From RGIG3528 sp045616485 (GTDB lineage: Bacteria > Bacillota > Clostridia > Lachnospirales > Lachnospiraceae), in assembly GCA_045616485.1 (NCBI GenBank), contig JAZLGU010000050.1, positions 1 to 7,405 on the forward strand: a stretch of DNA of 7,405 bases, written 5' to 3'. How positions within the stretch are numbered: position 1 is the first letter of the stretch; each line of letters begins with the position of its first letter. The translations under genes were made by a program, and so were the position numbers. Below the pieces are notes generated by a model, which saw only the letters and a list, made by a program, of their open reading frames with translations, was not told the origin of the DNA and did no database searches. Below, piece by piece: positions 1-6,402 of this stretch.

Positions 1-5
1 CAATT

Positions 6-56
6 AGAAACGTCCCTGTGTCAACTTTTTGACAGTGAGAAACGTCCCTGTGTCAA
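6..56 (+). repeat. Two direct copies of a REP-like 19-bp repeat
   Basis: AGAAACGTCCCTGTGTCAA occurs at 6-24 and again, identical, at 38-56, separated by 13 bp. The copies are interleaved with short inverted arms: TGTCAA (19-24) can pair with TTGACA (29-34) over a 4-nt loop, and TTGACA (29-34) can also pair with TGTCAA (51-56) around the second copy. An inverted copy lies at the other end of the window (7357-7376). The pattern (gggacgttct core flanked by tgtca/tgaca arms) resembles the REP-type palindromic repeats scattered through many Firmicute genomes, some of which are mobilised by RAYT/IS200-like transposases. That family assignment is from memory; the repeat itself is seen directly. Confidence 0.85.
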
Positions 57-57
57 G

Positions 58-73
58 TTTTATAATTATAAAA
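58..73. repeat. AT-only 16-bp perfect palindrome
   Basis: TTTTATAATTATAAAA is a perfect palindrome directly after the second REP-like copy and about 20 bp upstream of the gene 1 promoter. It may be an easily melted or curved upstream element, or may simply reflect AT-rich composition. No specific role can be assigned. Confidence 0.4.
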
Positions 74-91
74 TATATTGTGAACATATAG

Positions 92-120
92 TTGACAGAC
101 ATAGTATCATTGTATACAAT
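92..120 (+). promoter_or_regulatory. Sigma-A type promoter of the synthase gene
   Basis: A perfect -35 box TTGACA (92-97) is followed by a 17-bp spacer and the -10 box TACAAT (115-120, five of six consensus bases). Transcription should begin near 127, giving a leader of about 115 nt before the ATG at 241. The leader contains a small hairpin (CTCTG 202-206 with CAGAG 211-215) just upstream of the ribosome binding site, but no T-box, leucine-rich leader peptide or terminator is visible. Confidence 0.75.
109..120. promoter_or_regulatory. Palindromic operator, probable GntR/FCD binding site
   Basis: ATTGTATACAAT is a perfect 12-bp palindrome whose right half is the -10 box. Binding here would block RNA polymerase. 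A copy with one mismatch (ATGGTATACAAT) sits in the same position relative to the -10 box upstream of the gntR-type gene at 1784. FCD-subfamily GntR regulators commonly bind short palindromes with a GTATAC or GTnnnAC core, so this regulator is the natural candidate; that pairing is inferred. Confidence 0.65.
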
Positions 121-240
121 AATGCATAATACTAACTTGGGATAAGTTTATACACAGATACAATTGTGTGAACCAGACTTGTATATGTGTGTCATTTATT
201 GCTCTGTAGACAGAGAGCATGGGGCAGAAAAGGAGTTGTT

Positions 241-1668
241 ATGCTGGAAAATGTATTAGAAAACAGAAAAGTTCGCGTTAATACTCACACCAATCTTCTT
301 CAGCTGGAAGAGCATATGTATGAGCTGGTAGATGTGGTTAAGCCCAATGTATTCCGTAATCTTTTTCCTTATGATGAGATTCCGAAGATTGCCTTCAATG
401 ACCGTATCGTACCACATTGCTTCCCTGAAGAGATATGGATCACAGATACCACTTTCCGTGATGGTCAGCAGTCCAGAGCGCCATATACATCTGAGCAGAT
501 AGTGACTATTTACGACTACCTGCACAAGCTTGGTGGTCCCAATGGCCTCATTCGTCAGAGTGAATTTTTCGTATATAGTAAAAAAGACAGGGATGCTCTC
601 TATAAATGTATGGAGAGAGGCTATAAATTCCCTGAATGTACTACATGGATCAGAGCGACCAAAAGTGATTTCGAGCTGGTGCGCGATCTGGGTGTCAGAG
701 AGACAGGTATTCTGGTATCTTGTTCTGACTATCATATCTTTTACAAAATGAAGATGACTCGTGCCCAGGCTATGGAGCACTACCTTAATATAGTACGTGA
801 GTGTCTGGAGACTGGCATTGCTCCCAGATGTCATCTGGAGGATATCACCAGATCCGATATCTACGGCTTTGTTATCCCTTTCTGTTTCGAGCTTATGAAG
901 CTGGGAGCAGAGTATGGTCTGCCGGTTAAGATTCGTGCCTGCGATACTATGGGCTACGGAGTAAATTTCCCCGGTGCCGTTATACCACGTTCCGTACAGG
1001 GCATTATCTACGGTATCATGACCCATGCAGGTGTTCCCTCAGAGCTTTTGGAGTGGCACGGACATAACGATTTTTACAAGGCTGTATCCAATTCCACTAC
1101 TGCTTGGCTCTATGGTGCATCCGGTATCAACTGTTCACTTTTCGGTATCGGTGAGCGTACCGGTAATACGCCTTTGGAGGCTATGGTATTTGAGTATGCG
1201 CAGCTTAAAGGCACACTGGATGGCATGGACACTACCGTTATTACTGAGCTGGCAGAGTATTATACCAAGGAGCTGGGCTACAATATCCCTCCACGTACAC
1301 CTTTTGTAGGAAAGAATTTCAACGTTACCCGTGCAGGCATTCATGCGGATGGACTTCTTAAAAATGAAGAAATCTACAATATATTTGATACAGAGAAATT
1401 CTTAAACAGACCGGTAGTCGTATCAGTATCCAATACTTCGGGCCTGGCAGGTATTGCTCACTGGATCAATACTTACTTTAAGCTCAAGGGAGATGCTCAG
1501 ATCAAGAAAGATCACCCTATGGTAATTAAAATCAAGGCCTGGGTGGATGAAGAGTATGATAACGGCCGTATTACTGTTATTACCGACAAGGAAATGTCAG
1601 ATCTTATTCAGAAGTATCAGCCTGAGTATGGTATGGATCTGCCACAGGTTACAGGAGCATATAACTAA
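241..1668 (+). CDS. DRE-TIM condensing enzyme: Re-citrate synthase / 2-isopropylmalate synthase-like
   Basis: A 475-residue member of the isopropylmalate/homocitrate/Re-citrate synthase group, which condenses acetyl-CoA or a related acyl-CoA with a 2-oxoacid in the cytosol. The HMGL-like TIM barrel covers roughly residues 63-330. Visible signatures are DTTFRDGQQSR (69-79; R73 and D74 are the expected catalytic arginine and metal ligand), WHGHND (272-277; H273 and H275 as metal ligands) and GIGERTGNTPLE (302-313). The tail after residue 330 is only about 145 residues, shorter than in full-length LeuA with its leucine-binding domain, so feedback by leucine is doubtful. The start at 241 is chosen over an in-frame ATG at 187 because AGGAG (231-235) lies 5 nt upstream and homology-like sequence begins after it. 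No other leu genes are adjacent, and an organic-acid type regulator follows. I favour Re-citrate synthase (oxaloacetate plus acetyl-CoA), as described in Clostridium kluyveri, but the reaction cannot be settled from sequence alone. Confidence 0.9.
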   Translation: MLENVLENRKVRVNTHTNLLQLEEHMYELVDVVKPNVFRNLFPYDEIPKIAFNDRIVPHCFPEEIWITDTTFRDGQQSRAPYTSEQIVTIYDYLHKLGGPNGLIRQSEFFVYSKKDRDALYKCMERGYKFPECTTWIRATKSDFELVRDLGVRETGILVSCSDYHIFYKMKMTRAQAMEHYLNIVRECLETGIAPRCHLEDITRSDIYGFVIPFCFELMKLGAEYGLPVKIRACDTMGYGVNFPGAVIPRSVQGIIYGIMTHAGVPSELLEWHGHNDFYKAVSNSTTAWLYGASGINCSLFGIGERTGNTPLEAMVFEYAQLKGTLDGMDTTVITELAEYYTKELGYNIPPRTPFVGKNFNVTRAGIHADGLLKNEEIYNIFDTEKFLNRPVVVSVSNTSGLAGIAHWINTYFKLKGDAQIKKDHPMVIKIKAWVDEEYDNGRITVITDKEMSDLIQKYQPEYGMDLPQVTGAYN

Positions 1669-1676
1669 AATATTTG

Positions 1677-1684
1677 TGTATACA
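1677..1684. promoter_or_regulatory. Second operator-like box upstream of the GntR gene
   Basis: TGTATACA is a perfect 8-bp palindrome sharing the core of the operators at 109-120 and 1704-1715. Its centre is 29 bp upstream of the centre of the latter box, a little under three helical turns. It may be an auxiliary site for the same regulator. Being only 8 bp in AT-rich DNA, it could be chance. Confidence 0.4.
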
Positions 1685-1686
1685 TA

Positions 1687-1715
1687 TGTACAATTTGGAG
1701 AAAATGGTATACAAT
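1687..1715 (+). promoter_or_regulatory. Promoter of the GntR-type regulator
   Basis: TGTACA (1687-1692, four of six -35 bases) is followed by a 17-bp spacer and TACAAT (1710-1715, five of six -10 bases). The -10 sequence is identical to that of the synthase promoter and overlaps the operator in the same way. No terminator is visible between the synthase stop and this point, so read-through from gene 1 is also likely. Confidence 0.5.
1704..1715. promoter_or_regulatory. Operator in front of the GntR gene (autoregulation site)
   Basis: ATGGTATACAAT differs by one base from the ATTGTATACAAT palindrome at 109-120. In both cases the right half is the -10 box. This supports repression of both the synthase and the regulator by the same protein, most simply the regulator encoded at 1784. 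Confidence 0.6.
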
Positions 1716-1739
1716 GGGGACTGCCCTTTATGGGACAGG

Positions 1740-1761
1740 TATCAATGCATTTTCATTGATA
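1740..1761 (+). other. Leader hairpin before the GntR gene
   Basis: TATCAATG (1740-1747) pairs perfectly with CATTGATA (1754-1761) over a 6-nt CATTTT loop. It ends about 10 nt before the ribosome binding site. There is no T-tract after it, so it is not an intrinsic terminator. A weaker hairpin (CTGCCC 1721-1726 with GGG-A-CAG 1732-1738) precedes it. It could influence mRNA stability or ribosome access. Confidence 0.4.
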
Positions 1762-1783
1762 TATAAAGAAAAAGGTGAAAACA

Positions 1784-2482
1784 GTGAAAGAAACAGAAGA
1801 ATCAGTAGAATTAAAAGATGGCAGTGAGGTCTCAAAAGAGGTTTCAGACAAATATTCCTTAAGAGGCCGGGTGTTTAACAGAATCAGAGAAGATATTCTG
1901 GCTGGAAAATACTCTGAAAATGAAGAGCTAAAGGAAGTATCCATAGGTAATGAGCTGGGAGTCAGCCGTACTCCTGTACGTGAAGCTTTACGTCAGCTGG
2001 AGCTGGAAGGCCTGGTTAATATTATCCCCAATAAGGGAGCATATGTTACCGGTATTTCCCAGAAGGATATGCATGATATTTACGTTATCCGTTCCTATCT
2101 GGAGGGGCTTGCATCTCGCTGGGCCTGCGAGGCCATTACTCCGGAGCAGATAGATGCACTGGAGGAAAATGTTTACCTGGCAGAGTTTCATATTAAAAAA
2201 CATCATTACGAGATGATAGTAGAGATGGACAGCCAGTTCCATGAGTCCATCTATGAGGCCTGCGGATCCCGCATGCTGGCTCATCAGCTGGCTACCTACC
2301 ATCACTACGTGGAGCGTCTGCGTAAGCAGACCTTGGGACGTGAAGAGCGTGCCATTAAGTCCAATCAGGAGCATGCAGCTATCCTGGAGGCTATAAAGAA
2401 TCATGATGCTGATCTGGCTGAAAAGCTGGCCCATGACCATATCATGAGCACTATTGCCAATCTTAATAAACAGGGACTGTAG
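1784..2482 (+). CDS. GntR family transcriptional regulator, FCD (FadR-type) subfamily
   Basis: A 232-residue DNA-binding repressor or activator with the standard FCD architecture. The N-terminal winged helix-turn-helix spans about residues 25-90, with the signature GVSRTPVREALRQLELEGLV at 59-78. A helical C-terminal FCD effector domain spans about 95-225. The expected metal/carboxylate site is intact: D149 and H153 (DSQFH), H197 (QEH) and H219 (HDH). Regulators with this site commonly sense small carboxylates such as citrate, lactate or sugar acids, which fits its place behind a citrate/isopropylmalate-type synthase. The GTG at 1784 is preferred over the in-frame GTG at 1775, because AAAGGTG (1771-1777) then stands 6 nt upstream as a ribosome binding site, whereas the 1775 start would overlap it. 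Palindromic boxes in its own promoter and in the synthase promoter suggest autoregulation and control of gene 1. The effector is inferred, not shown. Confidence 0.93.
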   Translation: MKETEESVELKDGSEVSKEVSDKYSLRGRVFNRIREDILAGKYSENEELKEVSIGNELGVSRTPVREALRQLELEGLVNIIPNKGAYVTGISQKDMHDIYVIRSYLEGLASRWACEAITPEQIDALEENVYLAEFHIKKHHYEMIVEMDSQFHESIYEACGSRMLAHQLATYHHYVERLRKQTLGREERAIKSNQEHAAILEAIKNHDADLAEKLAHDHIMSTIANLNKQGL

Positions 2483-2516
2483 TGGTACTATTCACAGTCC
2501 AATTATCTTGAATAGT
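2474..2516 (+). other. Possible H-type RNA pseudoknot at the gntR stop codon
   Basis: GGACTGT (2474-2480) is complementary to ACAGTCC (2494-2500), and ACTATTC (2487-2493), inside that loop, is complementary to GAATAGT (2510-2516). The two 7-bp perfect stems cross, with loops of 6 nt, 0 nt and 9 nt. This is the geometry of a compact, coaxially stacked H-type pseudoknot. The first stem overlaps the last codons and the TAG stop (2480-2482). No known riboswitch is recognised, and a chance arrangement is possible. Confidence 0.3.
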
Positions 2517-2521
2517 TATAA

Positions 2522-2550
2522 TTGACAAAATATAGTAGGTATGATATTTT
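2522..2550 (+). promoter_or_regulatory. Candidate promoter of the ATP-grasp operon
   Basis: A perfect TTGACA (2522-2527) is followed by 17 bp and TATTTT (2545-2550, four of six -10 bases). A start point near 2557 would place the terminator hairpin at 2570-2604 inside the leader RNA. The space after the hairpin (2605-2633) is too short for a separate promoter plus ribosome binding site, so initiation upstream of the hairpin is the most economical reading. Confidence 0.5.
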
Positions 2551-2569
2551 TTATCACAATAAAGAGAGC

Positions 2570-2604
2570 AAAGGCGTTCCGAGATTTTGGAGCGCCTTTT
2601 TCTT
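2570..2604 (+). terminator. Intrinsic terminator / possible attenuator
   Basis: AAAGGCGTTCC (2570-2580) pairs with GGAGCGCCTTT (2589-2599) in an 11-bp stem (one G-U pair) over an 8-nt loop, followed by a short T-rich run to 2604. It should terminate transcripts coming from the synthase-gntR unit. Since a promoter-like sequence lies just upstream and the next ATG is only 30 nt downstream, it may also attenuate expression of the ATP-grasp operon. Confidence 0.8.
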
Positions 2605-2633
2605 ATATATAAAATGCTAAGGAGGACAAACAA

Positions 2634-3959
2634 ATGAAAGAACAGGAACAGGCACTTATTTCTCACACTGAGAAAATAAACAGTTTGTTAGCCCGGTATG
2701 GCGTGAAATTCGGTATCTATAAAAATGGGACATTTAAGGAACAGTTGTTTCCTTTTGATTCAATACCAAGAATTATTGCACATGACGAGTTTGAAATGCT
2801 GGAAAAAGGACTCAAACAAAGAGTGCTGGCATTGAATCTCTTTTTAAAGGATATTTATTCAGAAAAGAAAATTGTAAAAGATGGCGTGGTACCTGAGGAC
2901 TTTATTTTTGCATCATCCGGCTATATGGCTGAATGCGAAGGCGTTATGCCACCCAAAGGCATTTATTCACATATCTCCGGCATTGACTTGGTAAAGGGCA
3001 AGGACGGAGTATGGTATATACTGGAAGATAATCTTAGAGTGCCATCCGGTGCCTCTTATCCGATGATTGCCAGAGATTTGTGCAGGAAAAGCTCTCCGGA
3101 GACCTTCAGTAATATGAAACTGATTGATAATCGTAACTATGCTGAGCTTCTCAGAAAGACTATGGATTACGTAAATCCGGGTGGGCATACGGTTATACTT
3201 ACGCCGGGACGATACAATGCAGCTTATTTTGAACACTCTTATCTGGCAGAAAAAACGGGAGCGCATTTGGTAACCGGCTCGGAGCTGTTTGTTGAAAATG
3301 ATTTTTTATACTACGTGAGTGCCAGTGGCGTAAAGGAGCGAGTGGGAGCAGTATACAGAAGAATTTCTGATGAATACCTGGATCCAATGAATTTTAATCC
3401 TGAATCACTTATTGGTATTCCCCATATCTACGATGTTTTCCGAAAAGGAAACGTAGCTTTGATTAATGCACCGGGAAATGGCGTGGCTGATGATAAAGGT
3501 ATATACTACTTTGTTCCCAAGATGATTAAATACTATTTGGGTGAGGAAGCTATCCTTAAAAATGCGCCTACCTATCTGCCTTTTTACAAGGAGGATATGG
3601 ATTATGTATTAGAACATTTTGATGATTTGGTACTTAAGGATGTGGCTGAGGCAGGAGGCTACGGAGTTGTTTTTGGTAATACGATGACGGTGCAGCAGAA
3701 GGAGGACTTTATTGCCTTGCTAAAGGCTGAGCCCAGACGTTTTATAGCTCAGGAGGTAATAGATTTTCAGGATTTGGATATTGTGGATGAGGGAGAGATT
3801 GTAGCCAGAAAGGCTGATCTTAGAGCATTTGTGTTAATGGCAGATGAGCCTATGGTATGGGCCAGTGGCCTTACAAGATTTTCCAGAAATCCTGCATCAT
3901 TTATAGTTAATTCATCGCAAGGAGGAGGATTTAAAGACACATGGGTATTATCTCGGTAG
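2634..3959 (+). CDS. Circularly permuted ATP-grasp family protein (CP_ATPgrasp, DUF404/DUF407-type)
   Basis: A 441-residue cytosolic protein of the circularly permuted ATP-grasp family, thought to use ATP to form amide or peptide-like bonds; no substrate is established. Recognisable blocks are the N-terminal QLFPFDSIPRII (37-48), LEDNLRVPSG (130-139), NAPGNGVADDKGIYYF (278-293), LVLKDVAEAGGYGVVFG (332-348; K335 and the glycine-rich loop for nucleotide binding), ARKADLRAFV (391-400) and SSQGGGFKDTWVL (427-439). Length is slightly below the usual 460-480 residues, but both ends are present. AAGGAGG (2619-2625) lies 8 nt before the ATG. It heads the five-gene operon and overlaps the alpha-E gene by 19 nt. 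The pairing with alpha-E and transglutaminase-like proteins is a recurring association in bacteria, which supports joint action. Arginine codons are mainly AGA/AGG, unlike the upstream unit. Confidence 0.92.
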   Translation: MKEQEQALISHTEKINSLLARYGVKFGIYKNGTFKEQLFPFDSIPRIIAHDEFEMLEKGLKQRVLALNLFLKDIYSEKKIVKDGVVPEDFIFASSGYMAECEGVMPPKGIYSHISGIDLVKGKDGVWYILEDNLRVPSGASYPMIARDLCRKSSPETFSNMKLIDNRNYAELLRKTMDYVNPGGHTVILTPGRYNAAYFEHSYLAEKTGAHLVTGSELFVENDFLYYVSASGVKERVGAVYRRISDEYLDPMNFNPESLIGIPHIYDVFRKGNVALINAPGNGVADDKGIYYFVPKMIKYYLGEEAILKNAPTYLPFYKEDMDYVLEHFDDLVLKDVAEAGGYGVVFGNTMTVQQKEDFIALLKAEPRRFIAQEVIDFQDLDIVDEGEIVARKADLRAFVLMADEPMVWASGLTRFSRNPASFIVNSSQGGGFKDTWVLSR

Positions 3960-4603
3960 AACAGGTTGACCACCTTTATTGGTTAGGCAGATATACAGAG
4001 CGTGTATATACTACACTTAAAGCTTTTGAAAAAAGTTACGACAAAATGATTGATGCCAGGGAAGATGACTATCACTACTATTGTGAATCGCTTGATATTC
4101 CGGACATTTATTATTCAAAAGAAGACTTTCTCTTTAGATATCCTTTTGATGCTACTATTGCTGATTCTATTATCAGTAATCTTAACAGGGCCTATGATAA
4201 TGCTATAGTACTTAGAGAAACTATCGGATCGGATGCACTTTCCTATATCCAGCTCTCTATATATGCTATGAACAGGGCAGCCCAAAGTGATGCGCCACTT
4301 ATTGAATTACAGCAGATTGCGGATCAGATTCTTTCCTTCTGGGGCATTATAGATGACCAGATTGATTCGGAACAGGTAAGAAATATCCTTAAATCCGGCA
4401 AAAGAATAGAAAGGGTAGACCTCTTTGCCAGACTGGAATTGGATAGAGTTACTTTGGAAAGAGAAACTCGAAGAATGATTCCAAGAGTGCTTCGAAGCGG
4501 TATGAAATATAATGAAAAGGCCCTTAGTATGGTGAGTAGTCTGATTAATGACAGTAATCTGAATTACAACGATATAATCATTAATGTTGAAGCTATCATA
4601 TAG
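3941..4603 (+). CDS. Alpha-E domain protein (DUF403), short form
   Basis: A 220-residue, largely helical cytosolic protein of the alpha-E/DUF403 family, the regular partner of circularly permuted ATP-grasp proteins. Its biochemical role is unknown. Family motifs visible are LYWLGRYTERV (12-22), NRAYDNAIVLRETIG (82-96), FWG (133-135) and GKRIERVDLFARL (153-165). Typical family members are about 300 residues, so this one is clearly shorter; the gap seems to fall in the internal and C-terminal helices, since the landmarks at both ends are present and no frameshift is evident. The ATG overlaps the end of the ATP-grasp gene by 19 nt. Its ribosome binding site (AAGGAGGAGG, 3919-3928, 12 nt upstream) is also the coding sequence for the upstream gene's conserved QGGG motif, implying translational coupling and fixed stoichiometry. 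Confidence 0.88.
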   Translation: MGIISVEQVDHLYWLGRYTERVYTTLKAFEKSYDKMIDAREDDYHYYCESLDIPDIYYSKEDFLFRYPFDATIADSIISNLNRAYDNAIVLRETIGSDALSYIQLSIYAMNRAAQSDAPLIELQQIADQILSFWGIIDDQIDSEQVRNILKSGKRIERVDLFARLELDRVTLERETRRMIPRVLRSGMKYNEKALSMVSSLINDSNLNYNDIIINVEAII

Positions 4604-4635
4604 TAAAGATTACAGGAAGGATAGAAGGAAATAAA

Positions 4636-5430
4636 GTGGCATTTTTAAACTATGAATACAAGATGAAAATCAGCTATTCTCAGCCGGTTGACAAATGTTA
4701 TTTTACGATAAAGGCTATTCCGGCAGAGGATTTTCGACAGATAGGTATCTCCTATGATATTGAACTATTTCCTGACAGTGGATACTCAGAAAGTAAGGAT
4801 TCTTTTGGAAATATCCAGATAATCGGCTGCGTAAACGAAGGGCACCAGGTATTCGAATTCTTCATAAAGGGTATGGTAGAGACCCAGGATACCTGTCATA
4901 CAGGAGGTATTAATCCAAATGTTATCGGCATGTATAAATATCCTCATGGAAAGTGTATAGCAGGTGAAAATATAAGGGCCTTTGCCAAGGAGCTGGAACC
5001 TGAATTATTCGCTTGTAACAATGAAGAAGAAAAGTGTCTGTTTATAATGAACAGGCTGTATGAACGCATGTCCTATGAGCCGGGAAGCACGGAAGTCAGT
5101 ACTGAAGCAGAGGATAGCTTTTCCAAGGGGAAAGGTGTTTGTCAGGACTATTCCCATATATATATAACACTCCTCAGACTTTTTGGCATTCCTGCCAGAT
5201 ACGTTTGCGGACTTATAGTGGGAGAGGGAAAGAGTCATTCCTGGGTAGAGGCTGCTTGCGGCAATGATTTCATAGCCTTTGACCCTACTCATAATAAAAA
5301 AATAGGAGACGAGTACATAAAGCTTGGGGTGGGCAGAGATGCGGCCGATTGCGCCATAAACAGAGGCGTTATGTGGGGCGGAGGACTGCAGGAACAGGAC
5401 ATTGAAGTTCAGGTACAGAAGTACTATTAA
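4636..5430 (+). CDS. Transglutaminase-like cysteine peptidase family protein
   Basis: A 264-residue protein with an N-terminal beta-rich region (about 1-80, resembling the Bact_transglu_N domain) and a transglutaminase-core papain-like fold (about 130-220). The catalytic triad is visible as C169 in GKGVCQDYSHI, H201 in SHSWVEA and D216 in FDPTHN; all three are intact. The C-terminal GVGRDAADCAINRGVMWGGG (231-250) is typical of the bacterial group found beside ATP-grasp/alpha-E genes. No signal peptide or membrane segment is seen, so it probably acts in the cytosol. In such clusters these proteins are usually proposed to hydrolyse or transfer amide bonds, opposing or completing the ATP-grasp reaction; the substrate is unknown. 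The GTG start at 4636 follows GAAGGAA (4624-4630) by 5 nt, and the gene begins 32 nt after the alpha-E stop. Confidence 0.92.
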   Translation: MAFLNYEYKMKISYSQPVDKCYFTIKAIPAEDFRQIGISYDIELFPDSGYSESKDSFGNIQIIGCVNEGHQVFEFFIKGMVETQDTCHTGGINPNVIGMYKYPHGKCIAGENIRAFAKELEPELFACNNEEEKCLFIMNRLYERMSYEPGSTEVSTEAEDSFSKGKGVCQDYSHIYITLLRLFGIPARYVCGLIVGEGKSHSWVEAACGNDFIAFDPTHNKKIGDEYIKLGVGRDAADCAINRGVMWGGGLQEQDIEVQVQKYY

Positions 5431-5448
5431 GTAATTAAGGAGCATGTA

Positions 5449-6402
5449 ATGGTAGAGGTAGTAGCATCGGTAGGCCTTCCTATTGATGAAAAACTAATGA
5501 TAAAAAAGAACCGGATTTTGCCTGAAGGTGGGGAAAAAACGGGGATGAAGCGTATCAGCATAGTTACGGGCATCCATGGAGATGAGCTGGAAGGTCAGTA
5601 TGTATGTTATGAGCTTCAGAGAAGGATAGCGGAGGAAAAAGATAAGCTTGCAGGCATTGTGGATATATATCCCGCCATGAATCCTCTGGGTATTGATTCC
5701 ATAACCAGGGGCATTCCGGCTTTTGATTTGGATATGAACAGGCTCTTTCCCGGAAATATTGACGGTAATATGACGGAATATCTGGCAGCAGGGATTGTAA
5801 AGGATGTGGCAGGTTCTGACTGCGTTCTTGATATTCATGCCAGCAATATTTACCTGACAGAAATCCCGCAGATCAGAATAAATGAACTTCATGAGGAAAA
5901 GCTGGTACCATTAGCTCAAAAAGCTAATGTTGATTTTATATGGGTACACGGGGCCAGTACGGTTCTGGAGGCCACCTTTGCCCACAGTTTAAACGCTATA
6001 GGAACACCGGTTCTGGTGGTGGAAATGGGGGTAGGCATGAGACTTACCAAGGCCTATGGCAATCAGCTGATAGAGGGGATTTTTAATCTCATGAAAGAGC
6101 TGGGCATCTGGAACGGGGCTGTCACTGAGGTAAAAAAGCCAATGATATCCAGACAGCCTGGGGATGTCAGTTATTTGAATGCTTCGGCCAGTGGCCTTTT
6201 TGTACCGGCAGTTTTACATGGCGCAATGTTAAAAAAAGGTCAGCTGATAGGGAAAATTGTAGATCCTTTATGCGGTAAGGTACTGGATGAAGTGCGAGCA
6301 CCACAGGGTGGCATGCTTTTTACTATCAGGGATTATCCTATTGTAGATGAAGGCTCACTAATGGGCCGTATTCTAAATGAGGAGGTCTGCAGGTATGAAT
6401 AA
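5449..6402 (+). CDS. AspA/AstE family (M14-like) zinc deacylase/carboxypeptidase, apparently active
   Basis: A 317-residue member of the succinylglutamate desuccinylase/aspartoacylase family, zinc enzymes that remove an acyl group from an amino acid or cleave a C-terminal amide bond. The active site appears complete: H43 and E46 in GIHGDELEG, H130 in VLDIHAS as third zinc ligand, D95-M-N97-R98 (DMNRLFPG) for substrate carboxylate binding, and E192 in VVEMG as the probable general base. Residues about 240-310 form the beta-rich C-terminal domain (GLFVP, DPLCGKVL, VRAPQGG) common in bacterial members. The ATG follows AAGGAG (5437-5442) by 6 nt, and the gene lies 18 nt after the transglutaminase-like gene. 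There is no arginine-succinyl catabolism neighbour (astABCD), so the AstE name should not be taken as function. It may trim the product of the ATP-grasp protein. Confidence 0.9.
   Translation: MVEVVASVGLPIDEKLMIKKNRILPEGGEKTGMKRISIVTGIHGDELEGQYVCYELQRRIAEEKDKLAGIVDIYPAMNPLGIDSITRGIPAFDLDMNRLFPGNIDGNMTEYLAAGIVKDVAGSDCVLDIHASNIYLTEIPQIRINELHEEKLVPLAQKANVDFIWVHGASTVLEATFAHSLNAIGTPVLVVEMGVGMRLTKAYGNQLIEGIFNLMKELGIWNGAVTEVKKPMISRQPGDVSYLNASASGLFVPAVLHGAMLKKGQLIGKIVDPLCGKVLDEVRAPQGGMLFTIRDYPIVDEGSLMGRILNEEVCRYE

Noticed and set aside
6..56. Short CRISPR array from two identical 19-bp repeats
   Set aside because: There are only two copies, the spacer is 13 bp, the repeats have an inverted match at the far end of the window, and no cas gene is present.
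78..170. Rex-type redox operator (TTGTGAAC at 78-85)
   Set aside because: Only a half site is present; the partner TTCACAA half is missing at the required spacing.
187..240. Upstream in-frame ATG extending the synthase by 18 residues
   Set aside because: The extension (beginning MCHLLLCRQ) has no good ribosome binding site and would contain the AGGAG site that serves the ATG at 241.
127..240. T-box or leucine attenuator in the leader of the synthase gene
   Set aside because: There is no T-box consensus, no specifier-loop layout, no run of leucine codons and no terminator hairpin with a T-tract in this leader.
256..1026. Long open frame on the minus strand opposite the synthase
   Set aside because: It is an antisense shadow of a well-supported gene, with no recognisable domain or ribosome binding site. 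The other minus-strand frames (for example 1988-2440 and 5005-5445) were rejected for the same reason.
2474..2500. GGACTGT...ACAGTCC hairpin as an intrinsic terminator of gntR
   Set aside because: The following sequence is AATTATCTTGAATAG with no T-tract; the hairpin at 2570-2604 is a much better terminator.
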